Shown here: positions 11,179 to 24,550 of the stretch, one piece after another
How positions within the stretch are numbered: the first letter of the stretch is position 1
How the letters are laid out: every line of letters begins with the position of its first letter
Origin: Acridotheres tristis
Lineage: Eukaryota; Chordata; Aves; Passeriformes; Sturnidae
NCBI GenBank assembly: GCA_037013685.1
Contig: CM072894.1
Coordinates: forward strand, 15,635,449-15,699,448
DNA length: 64,000 nucleotides
Direction: 5' to 3'
Made by a program: the position numbers and the translations under genes
Notes under the pieces: model-generated
Databases searched by the model: none
Told to the model about the DNA's origin: nothing
What the model saw: the letters and a program-made list of their open reading frames with translations, nothing else

Positions 11179-13040
11179 GTGATTGGGTGTTAACCCAGGG
11201 TGAGGAACACAGGAATTGGGGCTTTAACAAAGCTCGTTTGGATTTGAATTTTACTTTTAGCAAATGCTCTGATCAAAAGAAATAGGTCTGGAAACCCTAG
11301 AAAACTACTTAACAGTACTTAATCACTTGCCCAGGTCAGTATTAAGGAAAGAAAATATGAAAGAGGACGACTTTCCTGACTGCTTTTCTGACTTTTGCTC
11401 CTAATCTCCATTGTGTCCTTTAGGGGCTCCTGATGTTTTTGAACTGCACAGTCTTAGCTGAACACTTGCTTCTGAGAGGTTTGTTGAACGCAACACAGTA
11501 TGTTTGAAATCAAACATGAGGAATACCTCTGGGACTTTCCATCCTTAATTTATTGCTGTGTCTAGTTATAGATGGAGGAAAGGAGCTTTTTTGTTCTATT
11601 AAAATAATTCCATAATAATGTTACTTCAAATGAGAGGGGTTTTTTCTCATGAAAAGGCTTATTCTGGAGTGCTTACTGACCATGCTTCAACAAGATTCTC
11701 TCCTTTTTCCTGAGATGCAATGGAAAAATGTGGGTTTTAGTTTTGATTTTTTATGCATGAGCATTTTAAAGCACAATGCTTCAAAATAAATGTCTGATAC
11801 AACAGTTTCTTTTGCTCCCTTTTATTGTGGTAAGCGTTTAATTGCAAGAGAATTGACTTTCCAGTAGAAATTTGGCACATAACTATATATCAAGTCTTCA
11901 ACTATACATCAAAATATATTGACAACTATGCTTGTAAGCTCCCATTTCATATTCCTCAATAGTTGTGCGTGTGAGCTCCTTGTTGCACAGCTTATTTGTT
12001 TTCTGTAAGCTGTAATTTAGAGATACGTTTCAAATGCAACTTCTGCTTCTATTGCCTCTTCTGACCTAAATGAACAGTATTGAGGATGTTGACTTTCTGA
12101 TACCTCATCAAGCAAAGGTATAAGAGAGTCATTTTTTCATCCTTGGTTTTCTTCTCAGGCTTTTGACTGTATTCCTCTAAACAACTTAGAAGTTAGAAAA
12201 ACAGCACTGGTGTTGCACAGGCTGAAGAGGTAAAAGTCCGTCTCTCGTAGCAGTGATTTGAAATGCAGAGTAAAAAGTTATCTTATAAGACAGGAGAGGA
12301 CTGACGGCTCTTGCATGGTTGTTCGGTGGAAAATGTATCCTTCCTCAGCTGTAATGCTGGGAGTTGTTAGGGTTTCCCTCTGATATGAATTTGGAATTAA
12401 TTTCAATTTCAGAGCAATTTCAATTTCAGGATTTCAATATAACTCTTTCTAGTTAGTGAACAGGACTGAACACTGAAAATAGAAAAATGCTGGAATGTGT
12501 TTAACAGTTTAGTTCACCCAGAAGTGGCAGCTCTTGGAGCCTCTCTGGTGCTAATTGCTGTAGCTGATATTGGTGGTTATTGTGTGATGTAAGCCCACAA
12601 CGAAATTCAAAATCAGTCTAAAAAGCAGTCTGTGTAAAGCACTTGTGACAGCTTATATCTTCCAGTTGGAGGATTGGCTCACTTAAAGGCTGGGCTTGAT
12701 GCACCTTATATTTCTGCAACATAAAAGACTTAGTGCTTTCTCAAATTTTACAATTTTTGTCGAGTAGGTTTTGATGAAAAGAAAGTACTGCTGATTGTAC
12801 AGTGATATACAGAAAGATAAAATGATGAGGTGTTATATTTTTACCTGCAGACTGTGGTGAGAAATAAAAGATAGGTGGGTTCATGGTCCTCATGTTGTTT
12901 CACTGTAGCTCATCCCAATATAGGAATACTATGTCTTAGGCTCCAAGGGAGCTCTCTAAATCAAGGCTATGTAGTCAAGAACATAAACCATGTACTTATT
13001 GATCAGAACCACACAGAACTGCTTTAAAAGTCTGTCCCTG
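11179..13040. other. Unique non-coding sequence, no gene recognised
   Basis: AT-rich DNA with no open frame above 60 codons. A short near-duplication of 'aatttcaatttcag' lies around 12400-12430. No other structure was recognised. Confidence 0.6.
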
Positions 13041-13096
13041 TATGCACTGAAGTCAATTTATTCCTTGATAATTTCAAGGTCTGATTCAACATACCA
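13041..13096. mobile_element. Possible relic of the same palindromic repeat as at 3398
   Basis: The segment shows 'gcactgaagtcaattt' followed by 'atttcaaggtctgattcaac', the order of left-arm interior and right-arm parts seen in the repeat type at 3398-3469, but without intact arms. The match is short and diverged, so it may be coincidental. Confidence 0.3.
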
Positions 13097-14385
13097 GAAA
13101 AGACTGTGCCTAAGTGGAACAATAACCTAACAACTCAGCCTAGATATAGTTGTTAGTTCTGGAAGAAAAAGCTGGAATTAACCCTAAAATAGTATTAGAA
13201 TTTGTGAGATTTTTTTTTTTAATTATTCTTTTACCCTTTCTCATTTTTCTATTTAAAGTATGAATCCATAATTTTAGCCACTTTAACACCATGTTGTGAA
13301 TTGGCACAACTTACATACTTCAAATTTACTGTACAAAATGGTATATAAAGTGTAACCTCACAGAAATCCACAAAAATAGTGATGGAAACTGTGCTGGGAT
13401 GATGCTTCTGCATGGGGCACTTTCTTTGGTCACTGTACTTGATTACTGTGTCAGTGTTTAGTTGCCATAGCCCATTCATGCAAAAAAAAAGAATATTTCC
13501 CAACTATAGGAGAACTACCTGTTTTACAAATAAGTACAAAGTTTTCATTTACACCAGATTTTTTAGAAGAATAGTTTTTGCACTCTGCTTTCTGCAATGT
13601 GTTCAGTAGCCAGCCATTACTGCATTTTATTAACCACATTTTTCCAAGGCACTTCCATACAGGCAGGAACCTGAATGACTTCTGCAGCTGCAACAGAAAG
13701 TTCCCATTACCCTTGATCAATAATAGACCTGAAAGGCACTTATGACTTATTTTTCTTCTCTCTGAGAAGCAAAAAGAGAGAATCCCTTTAAAGCTTTTAG
13801 GTTGTTACAACTGGTCCTCCAATGACAAAGTAGCTACATGTGTTCCCTGCCTTTCAGTTTGCTGGTTCCAGTACAACATCTGCCTCTTCTGGATTGTGTA
13901 TCAGCCAACCAGTGTCATCCAGGCCTCAATCTTGGCTAGACACTGAGATAGACAGGAAACAACACAGCCTGAACCTAATGAATAAAAGATGGGGGAGCTG
14001 CCAGATCATCCTGGTGACATCACAGATTGATCTTTTTGACCCTCTTTGGGGAAACAATGACAAAGAAATTAAATGGGAATAGTGACCAAATTAGAATCTT
14101 ACTAACCTCAGAAATGATTGTTCATTTTCTCTTCATTCCCTCTAGCATTTTCATTTAGATCTTGCTGAGCTTGGAAGTTTCTCCCCCTCTTTTTTGGAGA
14201 TGAGTACAGGAATTTTCTCAGTTCCTGGTGAATTTGTCTGCTTAACATCCCTGATAGTTAAATCCTATTTTCCCACTGATGCACTCAAAGAAGAATGTAA
14301 TTAACTACATTGTCTCTGTGTAGGAGTTACATAAATCTACTTTGGAGAAGAAGACTCAATGAGGGGATAATTTCCTCCTTTGATA
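13097..14385. other. Unique non-coding sequence, no gene recognised
   Basis: Overlapping open frames of 65-89 codons on both strands around 13250-13720 have no recognisable motif and contradict each other in frame. I treat them as chance. No repeat or RNA gene was seen. Confidence 0.55.
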
Positions 14386-14465
14386 TGTCTGACTCCTATT
14401 GATTTGAATGAAAATGTATGTGCATCTGAAGTACAATTTACATAGAAGAGGGCCTGAAATAAAAT
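14386..14465. mobile_element. Possible second relic of the palindromic repeat
   Basis: The phrases 'gactcctattgatttgaatg' and, 40 bases on, 'gagggcctgaaat' resemble an eroded copy of the 'attgacttcaatggg' type of short palindromic repeat. Arms no longer pair well. The call rests on one phrase and is weak. Confidence 0.25.
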
Positions 14466-15694
14466 TTCTGGGTTGACCTACTAAAATAGGTGGAAGAACA
14501 GGAGACAAACTTTGCTTCCCATAAATACCTCATTTTGCAAATTGCTGGGAGGTATAGAAAAGTATTTTTTGAAGTGCATCATGTTAAGAGATAGGCTAAT
14601 TCTGTGAGTACTCATTAATTGATGAGGTTGGAGAAATGCAGTAAATTGTTTCTTGTTGCAAACCATGCAAAGAGTTTTCTTTCATTTGCCTATTTCAAGC
14701 ATAAAGGAAAATTACTGTATGAGCAAAAGGAGTGACAATTCATAGGCTGATGTGTGTGATGTTTTTAAAATTAAGTAGCAAGCAATCTCTTCAGTCTGCA
14801 AACCCTCACAATTAATGAAGAAGAAACATTCTTAGAGTAACATCACTCTCTTGACATTCTCAGCATTATTACTCATCACAAATTCTTGACTAGTCGTGAG
14901 ACTGGCCATTTTTGCCATTCAACACACAAAAGACCCCCACGCTGTATCTGTTTTCATAAAGGAAAAGAGGTGACATGAAAACTTCCCTTATCCCCTCTAA
15001 AACGTGAGATGCCCAGATGCAGAGATTGTGTGTGAGAGGTGTAAAGGCCTCAGTGCCTTTTCTGGAACACACACATATTACCGAGGCTTTTCCATTTTGC
15101 TGCTGACAGACGTGGAAGAGGAGAGGAGTCCCCATCCCCCTACACAGAACCATGTGTGCCTTCCTGCTCTCCTCTGGGAATGGCCCTGTGCTGTTTGTCT
15201 GCTCTCCTGCAAGAATCACCTTATCTGCTGGGCCAATGAGACCATTAATGGAAACCGTGTGCTATGCCATCAGAGCTCCACTTCTTGATCAATAGTTATT
15301 TACTTCTGAGAGGTCAGAGCGTGGCTAATATAGCTGAATAATTTTATTGATAGATAACATAACAATGAAAAATAAAGTTTAAAATAGAAGATGAATGAAT
15401 TCAGCACTTTCTTTGGGGATGAATATTATTATTTGAAGATTTTAATAGCTGGTGGAGTGATGAAAGAGCAGACAACAAAAGCTTTGAATAATTGTTCCAG
15501 GACTATAATCAGACTTCCATTATTGACCTCTGCTAATATTCTACTGTAACTGTCTGCTAAATTGGTTCCTTGGGGCTTGAAATATACAGTGATGTTATGA
15601 GTTCCTATTGTAAATTGCCACACAGAAAAGTAGCAAGTCTCTGAAATAGTGCTGGCCCTAGTTTGATCAATACTCAATTCTAAGCAGTGCAAGA
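14466..15694. other. Unique non-coding sequence, possible conserved element
   Basis: No exon is recognised. Open frames of about 90-110 codons on opposite strands near 14890-15290 overlap and exclude each other. The segment has a more balanced base composition than its surroundings and runs into the X-box pair, so a conserved regulatory element is possible, but conservation cannot be seen from one sequence. Confidence 0.4.
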
Positions 15695-15701
15695 GGCAAC
15701 T

Positions 15702-15715
15702 GTTGCCATAGAAAC
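15702..15715 (+). promoter_or_regulatory. RFX X-box motif 1
   Basis: GTTGCCATAGAAAC matches the X-box form GTTGCCATGGAAAC at 13 of 14 positions. It overlaps the near-palindrome GGCAAC-T-GTTGCC at 15695-15707, so two RFX half-site arrangements share bases here. RFX factors bind such sites in ciliogenic, neural and MHC class II regulation, and the motif is common in vertebrate conserved non-coding elements. Its function here is inference. Confidence 0.5.
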
Positions 15716-15907
15716 ATTGATGTCACCGAGGTTGAGCAGAGGCTCTTACAACAAATCATTTCCTCTGAGCAGTTGTAATTGACTATATGTACAGTTTGCT
15801 GTCACCTGAGACTATTTACATCAAGCCTGTAACTGAGCTGCATTAGTTATTCTGGGAGTAAGAGGGTTAGCTCTTCTTTTTGTGACCTTACAAATACCTA
15901 GGAGGAT
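15716..15907. other. Spacer between two X-box motifs
   Basis: About 190 bp without gene or repeat. Together with the motifs on both sides it may form one regulatory element. Confidence 0.4.
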
Positions 15908-15921
15908 ATTGCCATGGCAAC
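15908..15921 (+). promoter_or_regulatory. RFX X-box motif 2
   Basis: ATTGCCATGGCAAC matches the palindromic X-box GTTGCCATGGCAAC at 13 of 14 positions and contains the perfect palindrome TTGCCATGGCAA. It lies about 200 bp from motif 1. Two such sites so close are unlikely by chance. Confidence 0.55.
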
Positions 15922-18900
15922 CAGGGATGTAACAGGATGAACATTAAGGTAGCTACATAATGCAGTGGCATTCTTTTGGAATATGAGGGGTAGTTTTAAT
16001 AAACTTTATCTAGCCATTGCATAATACAAACCTTACATTGCATATATCTGTCAAAACTTTTGACTTCTAGAAATGTTACCTTTGTCATAGCTAAAATCAA
16101 AAATCTTTGAAACAGACTACTGAACTTTAATGCTGCCTATTTTGTTCTGAGATATTACAGAAACACAATTTTACAGCACTAGGCCATGAGTTTGGGATGG
16201 AGACCATTTTTCTGCATTCAGGTATAATGGTGCATATTGATCTGCAGGTAGTGCTTGTTTCAGAATCTGTCTCAATTAGTAAGGTCCATTTTCTCAGTTA
16301 CAGGCATTACTTACATGTATTTTTTAAACACAAAGTTAAGCCAGGTGCTTAAATATCTTTGAGTTCAAATGACAGTCTTTTACTTCAATGGAAGTTTTAA
16401 AGTAGGCACTGTATAAGATTTAGTACTTCTCCTATCGCATTTGCCTTTGTTCTCTGAATGATTCCTCTGGAGCCAGTGGAACATCATCATGCCCTGCATT
16501 GATGTGTCATTCCATGGAAGGATGAGATTGGTTTTAAAGCACCTTCAGTGTCCAACAGTCTCCAAGCACTTCAAAGAAAAAAAATCATACCTACTTTAGA
16601 ATGCCTAAATTAGAAGCTTTAAATGTAAATCTATTGCGTGGCCATGAAAGCATATATCATAGTACTTTGAAAAGGACTGTTATCTGATGTGATATCATAA
16701 TTATACAAACCTTTCTGTAGTGTAAATATAAATGTAGTCAGCTGTCAGTCACATACACCAACATTCTCAGATATATCAATACTAAAAATACTGTGCAAGT
16801 ATACTACAAGCTGCCAAATTTCAGATATAAATAGCTAGCCTTCATATGCCTAAAATTGCATGTATATATGCTATTTTCATTTTTACACTGCAAAATTAAT
16901 ATAATTGTTTATTCTTATGGTATGATATATAGACCTAATGGCCTATGTTGTAACTATTGAGGAAAAAGATTGTTATGTGGGTTTTTAAAATGCAATGCAA
17001 ATGAAATCTCATATGACTTCTTTCACAAAATACCATTTGCATGTGTGAACTCTTGCCTTTATTAATGCATAGTTGACTAGTGGAAATTCATGGGCACAAG
17101 AGATCGAGTCCTCCAAGACCTTTCTAAAAAAACAGCAGCAACAATGCAGCTCGCAAGAGCTGTTTCAAAAAGTAACACTTATTTAAAGATGATATATAAA
17201 AAAGAAGGTTGTTTTCATATTCTAGGACCTGTCTATATGATGAGAAGAAAGAAACTCTCCTTCACTTACCCAGTTAGCATTTCAGGATTTCTTGGGTCTT
17301 TTTCTGAAATTTCTATTTGTGCTTGTTGTTACGGACAAAATCCAGGGGAATTTCACCATTGGTACCACAATTTGTATACTGGAAGGGGCCACAAAGATAT
17401 TAGGCCATAAGTATTGTCTGTGTGTACAGGTAAAAGTATTGTGACGCTTTCTGCTATTTAGAATTACGCTTCATGGGAATGTATTTTTGAAATGCAACAT
17501 GAAATTACAGCTGTCTAATATACAGTATATAAAAGTAGCTGAAAATAAAGTATGTGCTGACATTTTGATTTAGATATAATAAAATTAATTTACAGGGAAG
17601 AACTGAGAATGTTGCATTCCTTTCTTTCTTCAGTTTCAAGCACAGGCTTCTTTCCCTCCCTACCCATCTTTTTTCTAAGGAAAGCTGTGTGGCTTTCCTG
17701 GGATAAAGAGAAAAATCTTTAATGCTATATCATTTTTGTGATCCTGTCACACAGGTGACTGAAAAAGAACATTACCCTGTTGATACATTTAAATAATCCT
17801 CCACTAGAACCCCAATACAAAGATGTTTTTAGTATGCAGAGACTGTACAGATGAAGGTCTGGTGGTGACTGTTGTCATTTTGGTTTTGGGTGGCTATGTC
17901 AGCTGTTATTTGTTTCTGATCTAGTTCACATTTTAGGCTTAGTACACCATTTTGTGATTGTGGTTTGCTTCCACTGTGGAAGTTGCTGTTAGCATGCAAA
18001 TGACCTGCTTCTTGCTTAGATGAGTCTGCCCTTCCTGAAGTGCTTATGACTGGTTTTTATAATTCTGAGGAAAAAGCTTGCATAAAAATGATAGATGAGA
18101 TTGGAATGGCGTTTGAGATGCCAGTATTAGACAAACTAATACAATGGAAATCTTTGAATTCTGAAAAATATTGTCAAAATGTGAACTATAAACACTGTGA
18201 CAGAAGCATCAAGCACAAAGGAGTTGAGAAAACTGTTTATGTAACAGCCACTATTTTGGTAACTGAAAAGCTGCCAGTCCTTTGTGTAGTCAGAGCGACA
18301 TTATCAGTGAAGACATGTTAAAAATATGTGGTGCTGAGAGGTAGAGAAAGCACTGGACATAGAAAAGCAGAAGTAACACAAGTACAAAAGGGTTGAGATT
18401 CTGCTGCCGTTACAGATATCCCTGTACCCTTCATAATTCAGTGGCAGAGAAATGCAGACACAGCACCAATAGCCTCTCCAATGAAGTGCAGGGTTTGGGA
18501 CAGGAAGAGGTTTTTAGTACTTTAGATGTGCTAATGCAGACCAGGACTGTGAGCTGTGAGTGCAGTATAGCCAAGGGATGGCTCTTGGAGCTTGATGAGC
18601 TCTACAAATGTGTGTGTGAAATCCTCACAGAAAGTCTCAGGTTGCCAGTAGTCTTTGGCGAGCATTGTATATAAACTTTCCATGACCCACAGAGACAGCT
18701 ATGCTCAGAGAGAACGCTGAAGAGGTTGAAACTGAGGGTAGGATTCTCAGGAGATGGAGGCCTAGAGAAGGAGAGCTAAATTCTCAAAACTGTATCTTAC
18801 ATTCTGTGTAATGAATTCCCACAGGCTGATTAAAATGAACCCAAAACAAAATTTGATCAGCACTGTGCCCTCTGTTTTGAAACAGGAATGTGGCAGATCA

Positions 18901-19744
18901 GTTTTGTTCCTCTCCTTATTGTGTCCCTTTTTGCAATGGATATGGTTCATTGCAACAGCTATTTCTAAATAGCTGCTCTGCTAATTGTTGCAAATATAAC
19001 ACACTCGACCAAATATTTTGTCTTTAAGAAGCTTTGGAAATGCAAAGGTCTCATGGAAAGAAATGAAGTTGTTTTCCAAATGTGAATGCAATAGAAAATC
19101 AGTAAGGAATTTTTTCTTGGCTCTGGATATCTTTTATGGCCTGTAATTCTGAAAACGGCAATTCTCTCTCCTTTTCCATCCCCTTCTCTCCCCTTGAGTA
19201 AGTTCTCTGAATTCAGCATCAATTACTCTTGATCAACATTGCTATTAAGTCAAGTAAGAATCAGCCCCATTGTCTTATGTGGAATTTTCCTTTCCTTGTC
19301 CTTCCTAGTACTGCTGTTACATTTCAATTTTGATATTGTCAGAAATACAGCCAATCAGACCTCTGGCATTACTAAATTTATACTCCTAGTTACAACACAA
19401 ACTACTACATACTTAGTCTTAGTGAGGAAAAAAAAAAGACTGGTTAGAAATACCAATTTCTTCTGTTAAGGATCTCGTAAAAATGCCCATATCCTGGAGA
19501 GGTAATCAGCCTTAAACTTCTTTACTAATATTGGCCAAGTGTATGCAAATTTCTTCATTGCCATGAATTTTTTCTATCCTGGCAACAGCTGTCCTTCCCC
19601 CACACCCCCCAAAAAAATGGTTTTGAGAAATCTGGAAAAAGATCTAAATTGCATGCTAAATATCTACTAAATGTATTAGTTACCCCCTGGAGGGCTAGAC
19701 ATGACTAATTATATACAACGTGTCATTAGCTATGGTTGCATATT
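15922..19744. other. Unique non-coding sequence, no gene recognised
   Basis: AT-rich DNA. Plus-strand open frames at 17090-17410 (106 codons), 18040-18321 and 18393-18674 (93 codons each) have no recognisable domain, signal peptide or neighbouring splice logic. I see no repeat family. Confidence 0.55.
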
Positions 19745-20460
19745 TTATGCGGGAGGCTCCTCTTCGAATGGCTTCAGGCATGGAAATAGGTTTGATCTCT
19801 AAATTGTGCAGCTGTGGTAGCAGTAATCCTTAGTGTATCTCCAGAACTATTGGCTGGCAAGGTTTATTTGGCCTATATAGGGTAGGTGTGTGTACCAGTA
19901 ACAAGTAGAATTTGGTTGGTAGAACCTTCGATCAGCTTTCAGCACACATGGTGGCATAGTTTGCTTGTAGTCCTGTGATGGTAAAACCCTCTTGTAAGGG
20001 GTTCATCTATCCTTCCATGTAGACTTAGAAATTCTGGTGTCATGATTTATCCTGTGATTTAATGCTAGTTCCTCAGGGAATCCACTATCTCTGATGTGAG
20101 CACGCACTTTTACCAACTTGCTGATATCAATTTCCTGCCATAACAGACTGGGTGTGGTATTGCCTGAACTCATGGGAATGTTGCAGAGATCTGTTCCATT
20201 CTTTAATTATGGTATTTCCAGCAGAATCAAGAGGATTTCCAATTCCCTTTCTCTATGCTAGGGACTTTATTTGGGTGAGTTCCCTTTGAAGTTCTAGATA
20301 CTTCCTCCTCAGGATGAGTCTCTGGGGCTTGGCTAAGTCTCCACATTCTGGTAACTAAGTCCTCTCTCCCCTCTCTTTAGTCAGGTGTAAGATTGCTAAA
20401 TGGCCTTTTCTGAGGCTTCAGTTAAGACATAAGGGGACTGGAAAAATGAAAGGCTTTCCC
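19745..20460 (-). pseudogene. Candidate decayed coding sequence, minus strand
   Basis: Reading the minus strand, one frame from 20460 to 20230 gives a mostly open translation containing EEEVSRTSKG and PNKVPSIEKG, with stops near 20423 and 20378. After one frame change near 20225, a second frame runs to a stop at 19745 and includes DISKLVKVRAHIRDSGFPEE and TMPPCVLKADRRFYQPN, broken by stops after SKSTWKDR, INLASQ and DYCYHSCTI. The stop count is about half of what I would expect by chance, and residue composition is protein-like. I do not recognise the family. It may be a dead retrocopy, a dead exon cluster or chance, because choosing the best frame inflates such signals. Confidence 0.25.
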
Positions 20461-20679
20461 ATAGGATAGCACTCCAAACTCAAGAGAAAACAAAGAGATG
20501 AGTGAGTGTAAAATATAGACAGTTCTTTGTATGGGTTACAAGTAGAAATCTCTTGATAAATTAAACAATTGCCTTTTTGGTATGAGAAAAGAAAAATCTT
20601 GCAGTATTAGAAGTCTTCTTTCTCCACTCTTGTTTAAATTTAATTTTCCATTGGTAAAGGTTTGGTATTAACAGTTGTC

Positions 20680-21300
20680 ATAGATGTATATTTAGAAGGG
20701 CAGGTCTGCAGTGGTACGCAAGGCTGCCATCTAGCTGGCTGTCACTGGTGGATGGGTGTCCATAGTTAATGCCTGGAGAATGTTTGTGCCTAGGAAACTG
20801 AGAGAGGATGCTGGTCTCTGAGAATGCTCTGCCAGCACAATAATCTGGTTTAATACTGTCTTAAGACCTCTTATTGCATGCTGAAATGCCCACGGGCTTT
20901 TCCATGATTGATCCTTTCATTATTGTGCCCCTGATAGTGAGGGTCTAGTTTTCTTTTCCAGTTTTCTGTAAAAGATCTATGTTTCTCTGCCCTGACCATA
21001 CAATGGACAGAGGAGGAAAACAAATCTTTTGTGGCCTAGATATTGCTGAGAAAAGGTTCTGTAGGGGTTCTTGGGGTCATTTGCCAGGGCTGTGCCTTTC
21101 AAAAGTAGAGATACTATGTGTTTCTAGGATGCCAAGCCCTGACTCCTCTAGGTGCTCTCACAAATTTTTATGAGAGAAGTAATGAGTCTCATCTATCCCT
21201 GCATCCAAAAGGATGGGGACAAGCAGAGAAGAGGTGATTTCCTGCATCTCAAAGCTTCAGTTGGGCATTCTGGTCCACTCTGGTTCCCATCCCTGCCTGC
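20680..21300 (-). pseudogene. Candidate decayed coding sequence upstream of the preceding one
   Basis: The minus strand stays in one frame, the same frame phase as the 3' part of the candidate at 19745-20460, across about 207 codons with six stops. Readable pieces include ISRPQKICFPPLS and SILSQFPRHKHSPGINYG. No insertion or deletion is needed. Plus-strand frames in the same place are also stop-poor because the region is richer in GC, which weakens the case. No family was recognised. Confidence 0.15.
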
Positions 21301-24300
21301 TGGGCATAGCTCAGCATTTATGTCTCAGTGCCTCCTGTCAGTCTGTACTGTTTCCTAAGCCCTGGGTCACACTGTCTGAGCAGTAGCAGAGAGTGTAGGC
21401 ATTCAGTCAGGGTCTTTACAGCAGGAACTTGTGACAGCTATGATGAATTAATAAGAAGTTGTGAAGAAGCAAGAATCAGATGGGGACATGAGGACAATTA
21501 TGGGAATAGTTTCAGACTACCTTGCAGGCCTGGGGCTGCCTGGCTGTTTAGGACTATGTGAAAAGCTGGGTTTAGCTGTCCACAGCCCAACATCCCAGTG
21601 GTGAAGCTAAACTGGCATCTATGTACACATTGGCTGTCTAATACAGAGGTAATTTCTTTGGTCTTTAGTGAGGTATGTCCTACACCAAACCTAGAATTCC
21701 AATGGCAAAATAGCCCATTTCAGCCAGTATTTATGCATTTTTAAAGCACCTTATCACACCATTTGCTTTATTTCCTTAACAAGGCATTATAGGGGTCCAT
21801 TTCCCCACCCCTGGCAATGTGGATTTTTACAGTATTTTTTGTTCTCAGAGGATTTCCTTGACATTCTACATTTGCGTAACTTTCCGTCAATCTACTCTGG
21901 TAATGACAAATTACTTTTACAAATGACTTTTTATATAAAGAGTACTAAGCATTTTTATTGGCACCATCCTTTTAATGAGTTAACTTTCTTCTCCAATGCT
22001 CCAATATAAACTGCTGTCTGGCAATGGATGATAAATTAATCTTCATTTTCAAATTCTTTCTATACAGTTAATTTGTAATTTTTTTAATTTAAGTGTGCAA
22101 ATCTCTGACTGTGCTATCCTTTTACCATGGCTATATAACAATCTTATGTCTATACTTGTGAACCTGTCCATTCTCAAACAAGGAAAAGCTGATCTCAAAA
22201 CAGCATGAGTTATGGATTTCTTTCTGTGGCAGTACACGATTGACTTTACCCAGGGAAAATATAACAGAAGCCATGATGAAAAAAATTCACCCCATTTGTC
22301 CTTCATGCAGACAAGCGTGGAAATCATATAGTAATATATATTACATCTACCTTGATATCAATTTAAGATTATTAGTGGGTAATAATATTAAAGTTCATCA
22401 TGATTAACATAATTAAGGAGCATGCAGAAAGCAATAAAGATTTTTCTGTGTTACTGGAAATGCTTTTAGATGCCATTATGGTCTCTACCATTGTGTATCT
22501 CATTTTTAAGACTGTTCTTTCCTTTATCTGGAAGCTTCCTTCCCAGGCAAAAAGTGGAGATAGACTGGGTAGTTCATCTGACATAATATACCTCTGGGCC
22601 GGAATACTTATGCAGAGGAAGGAACTTGTTCACTTAAGAAAGTGGTGGGGTATGCTGCCTCTTTCCTGGACATGCTTATGCTGTTATTAAATAACATAAA
22701 TAATAATAATAAATTATTAATAGCAAATTATACTTAGCACTTACATATGCAATTTATTACCAAAAGGTGGGGTTAGGTCTTATTTGATAAGTGCAGAAGA
22801 CCATTTTCTCTGCATTTAAGTTTTATTTTTTTAATAATCACACTGACCTATTCCTGTAATTTAAAAATTGCCTCCAAAGCCCAAAACAAGGGAGTTAGAA
22901 GAGGTGCCATGTTTTTCAGTTAGTCTGATGATGTCTAGAGTGGCGCCATGGATGTTATAGGGGAAAAATGCAAAATGCTACTTCCACTGTGAGAAAAGAA
23001 CCTCAGAGAGTAGACTTGTGAAGGTCTGTGTTAGAAGGTGGAGTTGGTCTAGGTCAAATTCAGCTTTCTGTATCTTTGGTTTATTACAGACATCTTTTAG
23101 GTTTAGGGGATTGAATACGAACTATCTCAAAAGGAATTGACTTTAGTTAGGAGAATGATGGTCTTGCATTATTGGTGGAAAGAACAAAGCCTGTTGTAAG
23201 AACAGTAGTGAAGAGTAATAGAAGAAATGTTCTAGCAAGATTGAGGAAGCTCTGTGGATGTGTTGAAGCACTTGTGAAGCTGTTTCTTTTTGTTGGTGTC
23301 TACAGAGAACACAATAGGCTTTTTTCTTGAGTACATTTTCTTGCTTCTGTCTTCATCCCTTCTACCAAGTCTGCAACTCTGATGCAATTCTAACAAACTT
23401 CCTGTTTAATCAGTCCAGGGAAAACTGGACAGACATGCATTCCAAGCATTAAAATATTGCACTGTTGATCTGTTTTGGTGTTGTGGTTGGCTTTAGATCT
23501 GCCAGAACACTAGTTTAATTTTGGACACTTTGTGAACAGTTATGCGTTTCAAAGTATGGTCAGACCTGCATCCCAGGTTCGGTAATACATGATGTTCATT
23601 AGATGCTGGTATATTTGTACAAAGTGAGCTCTGAGACTAGAATGGGATTTGCTACTTTGCAGTAGAGAGCCTGACTGATGTTGAGTAAAGCTTAACACAT
23701 ACCTAATTACAAAGCAGACTTCCCCTTTCTGAGATTCGGAGGCATTAATTAAAGAAAGAAATTTATTATAACCTGCTCCATTATCTCCAGTCACCTTTAC
23801 AGAGATGAAGACTAAATTATCTCTCTTTCTAACAGAGTATGCACATAGAACTACAGCACTTTGGCAGAGGCTTTCTACATTATGTAGGCAAGCAAAACTG
23901 GATTTAAGAGGGACAATCCTCTTGCTAGATCTACTTTGTAAATCACTTTTCTTCTCTGTCTACCCTCTGTTTCTGAGAAGTGACTATGAACCCGTGAGTT
24001 AACACCTCCTTTGGAAAAGAGTATTGGCTCCTGGTCAAGCATTTTGGCAGGGACATTCAGAGCAGATGCCCTACTTGTGCAACTGGCACTGGCACCAGGC
24101 TCAGGTTGAATGATGTCCAACATGTGTGCATGGCACAGGTGTTGGAGGCTGATGCCTTTGAACTCTTTGAGTGCTGTGTCATTCCAATCTGCCTTGCATC
24201 ACTATAGCCTGTTAGAGGGATTACTTTGCTCTCCAGATGAGAAGGGGGGGCTACTAATTCCAGATGTGGGGCTAATGATGGTTTTGTATGATGAATTGAC

Positions 24301-24550
24301 AGTAGCTCCACACCAGAAACAAGTGTCATTCCTAGGAAAGAAAGTAATTGTACTGAACATCTCCCAGATTGCCACAGAGCAATTCAGAGTGGGAAAAGAA
24401 CAAGAGGAAACTGTAAAGTCTTAAAACAAGAATAGTATCTAAAAGAAAGTCACTTGCTATTGATACAATTCTTAAAAAAATTCAAGTGTAAAAGTTTCTC
24501 AAACATCAGAAAATTTCTTGCTCTCCTCACAGAGAGACTGCTGGTAAAGG
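21301..24550. other. Unique non-coding sequence, no gene recognised
   Basis: No exon or RNA gene was recognised. A run of ATT/AAT-rich sequence with 'ataataataat' near 22690-22715, followed by 'acttagcacttacat', faintly resembles the 3' part of an old MIR or L3 element but is too short to call. Confidence 0.55.

Noticed and set aside
22690..22770. Possible MIR or L3 3' end ('acttagcacttacat' after ATA repeats)
   Set aside because: Too short and of too low complexity to separate from AT-rich background.
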